Source: CAZVED01 sp964626205
Lineage (GTDB): Bacteria > Patescibacteriota > Patescibacteriia > SG8-24
DNA length: 33,438 nucleotides
Assembly: GCA_964626205.1 (NCBI GenBank)
Contig: CAZVED010000010.1
Coordinates: 1-33,438 of the forward strand
Direction: 5' to 3'
A program made the translations under genes and the position numbers. Positions 30,476 to 33,438 of the stretch are shown here, piece after piece. Numbering within the stretch: the stretch's first letter is position 1; each line of letters begins with the position of its first letter. A model generated the notes under the pieces. It saw only the letters and a list, made by a program, of their open reading frames with translations, searched no databases and was not told where the DNA came from.

Positions 30476-33004
30476 TCAGGATTTCTGTCGCGTGGACGCG
30501 GGAATCGTCACGACGAACGTCGTCCCCTTCCCTTCTTCGGATTCGAAGCGGATGGAGCCGTCATGCAGCTCAACGATCTTCCGGACGATGTACAGACCGA
30601 GGCCGGTACCTTCGATATCCTTCTTCAGGACGTTCGAGGCACGATAGAATCGCATGAACAGCTTCGATTGGTCCTTTGTCGGGATGCCTCGGCCGGTATC
30701 CGTAACGGTGACGCGACATGCCTCACGTCCGCTCTCGTCGCGGACAGCGCTCGCGACAAGCGTCACCGACCCGCCCTTATCCGTATACTTCACGGCGTTC
30801 CCGACGAGATTCCGAAGGATGCGAGCGAACTGCTCCTTGTCGGCGCGAATTATCGGTACGCCACCCTTTGGGTGTTGCCACTGAAACTCCACACCCTTCG
30901 CGCGCGCCTGCAGCGACATCTCACCGACGACATCATCGATGACGGCAATCGGCTCAAGGTCCTGCATGTCCGGCACGAGCTTTCCTTCGGAAAGTTTCTC
31001 GGTATCGATGATGTTCTGGACCATGTGTTCCAATCGGCGGTTCGTGATATTCATCTGCTCAACGAGCGTGAGTTGCTCGGACGTAAGCTTGCCGGCCTCC
31101 CCGAAGCGCAACAATTCCAAGGTCCAGCGGAAATGATTGAGCGGGTTCCGGAGCTCGTGGACGGTATGGAGCATGAAATCCTTCTGTTCCCGCAGCAGGT
31201 CCTCGAGACGCGTCGTCCGTTCCTGAATCGTTTCTACCATAGCGTCAAACGACGCTGCGAGATTCCCGATCTCATCCGAAGAGCGATGACCGCTCCTGGC
31301 GCGATAGTCCCCAAAAGCCATGCGACGAGACGCGACAGACAGCTTTCGCAGCGGTGACAAAATGGTCCGGATGGAGAAAATCTCGAACGCCGCGAGAGCC
31401 GTGGCAATGGACAACGCGAACAGGACCACGGTAAAGATGACGGCGAGAAGACTACGACGCGCGGTAGCATGCGGAGAAAACCCGTACACTACGATACCGG
31501 ACCGTTCGATAACGTGCGTAGCGACATCCTCTGTCCTGTCAGCGATGTTGACGCGCGAGATCGCGGCATGTCCGTCGGTGGCGGACACCTGCACGATGTC
31601 TCTCGGCAGCACGTCGTTGCCGGAAGAAAAGATGGAGATGCCGTCTTGCGTCAACAGACCGTAGCTAATCGGTAAAGCGGACGATGGCAGATGCGCGGCC
31701 TGCATGCCGATTTGCGCGGTATCGATACGGGAACCGACGACGAGCAGTGCTTCGACATTCCCATTGTCCATGACCGGAAGCTGTACGACGACCTCCGCGC
31801 CGGCATACGGCGACGACTGGAGTACCGAGATGACCGTCTCGCCCTGACGGACCGGAGAAGCAGCGAGCAGGTCCGCGAGGTCCGCGTGCGCGGACGTATC
31901 GAACAGGTCAATGACACGACCCTGACCGTCGACCATGGTGACGAACGTAATGAGGCCATCCTCGACGACGGACACGGCGATGACCTGACGGAAGGTTGCG
32001 AACCGCGCCTCGTCCTGATCCTCATACAACCTGTCGGCAGCGACGCGGGCGACAATGCCGCGAGCGACACGAAGCATGCTCCGTTCAGAAGCGTCTTGAA
32101 CGAACGCTGCGTGTTCGACGAAGGTCACGACCCCTGCCTGCCTACTTGCTACGACGACCCTATTAAACGAGACCGCGGTGATGCCGATAAGGACGAAGCT
32201 TCCGACGAGGAAAACAACGATATTGACGGCACCGATCTTGATCATCACGCTTGAGGCAAAAATCTTCCACGGACGGCGAACGACCTCTGGATCACGATGC
32301 TGGTGCGCAATGGCTCCGGAGAACAACCCTATGAGAATGAACGGAACGAGTAGGTACGCCACGGCGAACAATGTCGACGATATAACTCCCAGAACGGCAG
32401 CAAGGTACGTTCCCATGAACACCGCGCCAAGTACGCCGGTGACACCAAAGAACCAGAGATGGGGCCGGACATCGATCCTTCCCTGCATTCGAAGGAGTAC
32501 ATACCCGCAACCAATGCCGATGAGCGCGAGATGCTCGACGAGCAGTGGCAGCAGGTCAATGAAGAACGCCGAAACGGTGGTGCCGCTAAACGGAACGTCG
32601 TTTACCGTAAGAACGATTGATGGAGCGGAAAAGATGCTGACGAGGCTGATACCGGTCATGATGGCAGCGGAACCTGCGCCAATGGCCCTCCATCGACCCG
32701 ACGTGAGGCATGTCAGCAGACTAACCAGCACCGCAGCGGCAGCGAGGACGAGGAACATGCCTTGCGCCTGGTCAATAAATACTCCTCCGACGGCAATCTG
32801 GTCATTGAGATAGAGAATCTGGCCCGTGAAAAACGAAAGGAAGGCGAGTCCAGTGCACAGCTGCGCCAAGGCCATGAAGAAAAGGTGAGGCAACTTTGAC
32901 CGCCCATGCTCGGCAAGAAGAATACCGAACAGCACGAACGCCAGCACCATGGTGCTCACGGTGAAAAAAATGGCGAAAAGCGGCTCAAAAATGTCCAACA
33001 TCAT
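30476..33004 (-). CDS. Membrane sensor histidine kinase
   Basis: The 842-residue protein starts with about seven transmembrane segments (1-235), another near 250-280, an extracytoplasmic sensor region of about 230 residues that looks like a Cache-type fold (LITFVTMVDGQGRVIDLFDT inside it), a transmembrane helix at 518-540, a HAMP linker (about 541-595), the H-box HTVHELRNPLNHFRW with phospho-acceptor His616, and a HATPase domain with NLVGNAVKYTD, DTGRGIP and GTGLGLYIVRK. The double membrane unit is unusual: a 7TM-like input module plus a conventional periplasmic sensor. It is the first gene of the pilus locus, upstream of two receivers and pilB, so it probably controls pilus activity in response to an external signal not identified here. 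Confidence 0.92.
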   Translation of the reverse strand: MMLDIFEPLFAIFFTVSTMVLAFVLFGILLAEHGRSKLPHLFFMALAQLCTGLAFLSFFTGQILYLNDQIAVGGVFIDQAQGMFLVLAAAAVLVSLLTCLTSGRWRAIGAGSAAIMTGISLVSIFSAPSIVLTVNDVPFSGTTVSAFFIDLLPLLVEHLALIGIGCGYVLLRMQGRIDVRPHLWFFGVTGVLGAVFMGTYLAAVLGVISSTLFAVAYLLVPFILIGLFSGAIAHQHRDPEVVRRPWKIFASSVMIKIGAVNIVVFLVGSFVLIGITAVSFNRVVVASRQAGVVTFVEHAAFVQDASERSMLRVARGIVARVAADRLYEDQDEARFATFRQVIAVSVVEDGLITFVTMVDGQGRVIDLFDTSAHADLADLLAASPVRQGETVISVLQSSPYAGAEVVVQLPVMDNGNVEALLVVGSRIDTAQIGMQAAHLPSSALPISYGLLTQDGISIFSSGNDVLPRDIVQVSATDGHAAISRVNIADRTEDVATHVIERSGIVVYGFSPHATARRSLLAVIFTVVLFALSIATALAAFEIFSIRTILSPLRKLSVASRRMAFGDYRARSGHRSSDEIGNLAASFDAMVETIQERTTRLEDLLREQKDFMLHTVHELRNPLNHFRWTLELLRFGEAGKLTSEQLTLVEQMNITNRRLEHMVQNIIDTEKLSEGKLVPDMQDLEPIAVIDDVVGEMSLQARAKGVEFQWQHPKGGVPIIRADKEQFARILRNLVGNAVKYTDKGGSVTLVASAVRDESGREACRVTVTDTGRGIPTKDQSKLFMRFYRASNVLKKDIEGTGLGLYIVRKIVELHDGSIRFESEEGKGTTFVVTIPASTRQKS

Positions 33005-33035
33005 GTGCGAAAAGCATTCCTATGAAGACGCTGGC

Positions 33036-33064
33036 AGTATAGCACGGATAAGGCCAGGTGGCAT
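33036..33064 (-). promoter_or_regulatory. Promoter of the kinase-pilus locus
   Basis: ATGCCA (33059-33064, minus strand; 4 of 6), 17 bases, TATACT (33036-33041), with TGC before the -10. The start is about 25 bases before the kinase ATG. With spacings of 13 bases or less (one overlap), it could drive everything down to about 21050. Confidence 0.55.
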
Positions 33065-33073
33065 ATGGAAAAC

Positions 33074-33107
33074 AATAAAGACCCCACCCGAAGGTGGGGT
33101 CTTTATT
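33074..33107. terminator. Strong bidirectional terminator
   Basis: AATAAAGACCCCACC, loop CGAA, GGTGGGGTCTTTATT: a 15-bp perfect stem with A/T ends. On the minus strand it would end the tRNA transcript before the kinase promoter. Confidence 0.8.
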
Positions 33108-33127
33108 TGGTGGGTCGACTGGGATTC
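33107..33127. repeat. Duplicate of the tRNA-Lys 3' end
   Basis: These 21 bases are identical to 33285-33305, which cover the CCA, acceptor 3' strand and T-arm of the intact tRNA-Lys. The copies are in direct orientation, 178 bases apart. This could be an attachment-site scar or a remnant of a second tRNA copy. A degenerate terminator-like A/T-rich element precedes both copies. Confidence 0.7.
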
Positions 33128-33138
33128 CTGCTCTCCCG

Positions 33139-33218
33139 AATTCCTGCGGGTTCAGCCGCAGGAATTCTCCTTCGCAGCCTGCCGCTCCGAAACGTGCCAT
33201 TCAAGGCACGTTTCGGAG
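33139..33218. repeat. Two perfect hairpins between the tRNA 3'-end copies
   Basis: AATTCCTGCGG (33139-33149) pairs with CCGCAGGAATT (33156-33166), an 11-bp stem. CTCCGAAACGTGCC (33185-33198) pairs with GGCACGTTTCGGAG (33205-33218), a 14-bp stem. Neither is followed by a T run, so they are not standard terminators. A run of ten C follows at 33235-33244. Confidence 0.65.
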
Positions 33219-33285
33219 TCGGCTTCGAATCCTTCCCCCCCCCCGAACAAAATAAAGGGCCAACCGAAAGGGTGGTGCGGTTGGT

Positions 33286-33361
33286 TGGTGGGTCGACTGG
33301 GATTCGAACCCAGGACCAAACGCTTAAGAGGCGCTTGCTCTACCAACTGAGCTATCGACCC
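33286..33361 (-). tRNA. tRNA-Lys (anticodon CTT)
   Basis: On the minus strand the sequence folds as a 76-base tRNA with encoded CCA. The acceptor is GGGTCGA/TCGACCC with discriminator A. The D-arm is GCTCAGTTGGTAGAGC and the anticodon loop CTCTTAA, giving anticodon CTT for lysine codon AAG. The T-loop is TTCGAAT with stem CTGGG/CCCAG. Confidence 0.95.
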
Positions 33362-33373
33362 ACGATGCCGTTT

Positions 33374-33402
33374 TTTATAGCAGACGCGGGAAAAGTTGTA
33401 AA
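33374..33402 (-). promoter_or_regulatory. tRNA-Lys promoter
   Basis: TTTACA (33397-33402, minus strand), 17 bases, TATAAA (33374-33379), with TGC before the -10. The start is about five bases before the mature tRNA 5' end. Confidence 0.7.
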
Positions 33403-33414
33403 GACGGGACAGGG

Positions 33415-33438
33415 TGGTGCGCCCTGAGGGAATCGAAC
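33415..33438 (-). tRNA. Partial tRNA, 3' end only, perhaps tRNA-Arg
   Basis: The last 24 bases, read on the minus strand, give TTCGATT (T-loop), CCCTC, acceptor AGGGCGC, discriminator A and CCA. The anticodon is outside the window. An acceptor starting GCGCCC is common in tRNA-Arg, but that identity is a guess. Confidence 0.7.

Noticed and set aside
33235..33244. Run of ten C residues
   Set aside because: It is likely a simple homopolymer in the tRNA spacer and could be a sequencing or assembly artefact; no gene depends on it.

Overview
The window looks like a chromosomal segment of a GC-rich, standard-code bacterium, most probably a member of the Patescibacteria (Candidate Phyla Radiation). 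The reasons are a small prolyl-tRNA synthetase without its editing insertion, a compact IF-2 (667 aa), a TruB without its C-terminal PUA domain, RNase Y, short gene-to-gene spacing, and a type IV pilus locus with a membrane-anchored baseplate-J-like domain of a kind often seen in these genomes. TGA is used as a normal stop, so this is not a TGA-recoding lineage. The placement is inferred from gene character only; no database search was made.

Layout. Positions 1-3524 hold a minus-strand group: a partial unknown gene, leuS and a small membrane protein. Positions 3618-6400 hold three unrecognised signal-peptide proteins, each with a strong Shine-Dalgarno site and beta-barrel-like composition. 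Positions 6472-8970 are a trxA-trxB-gdh operon. infB and truB diverge around 11.2 kb. Next come a small acidic protein with an internal duplication, a 52-residue ORF, rny, an HU gene, proS, and a pair of small coiled-coil/membrane proteins. From 33004 down to 17217 runs one co-directional type IV pilus locus: histidine kinase, two single-domain response regulators, pilB, pilC, a GspH-like pseudopilin, a giant pilin-propeller protein, two more pilin-like proteins, a PilM fusion, a small membrane protein and the main prepilin. The right edge has a tRNA-Lys gene and the 3' end of another tRNA gene.

The most striking part is the pilus locus. A class III prepilin is fused in one 1394-residue chain to three successive seven-bladed beta-propellers (21 blades), each followed by a beta-sandwich-like module. 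This has the architecture expected of a pilus-tip adhesin. Its partner PilM is fused through a transmembrane helix to an extracytoplasmic baseplate-J-like domain, and no separate pilN or pilO is present here. A membrane histidine kinase and two output-less receivers are encoded at the head of the same unit, suggesting signal control of pilus assembly.

Promoters are unusually legible: many genes have TTGnnn, a 17-base spacer and TAnnnT, often with an extended TGC before the -10. For truB, infB, proS and several others the -10 lies so close to the ATG that the mRNA should be leaderless. The three secreted-protein genes instead have clear Shine-Dalgarno sites. Several nested palindromic repeats lie between genes, and a 21-bp copy of the tRNA-Lys 3' end lies downstream of the intact gene. 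No gap between genes exceeds 300 bases.
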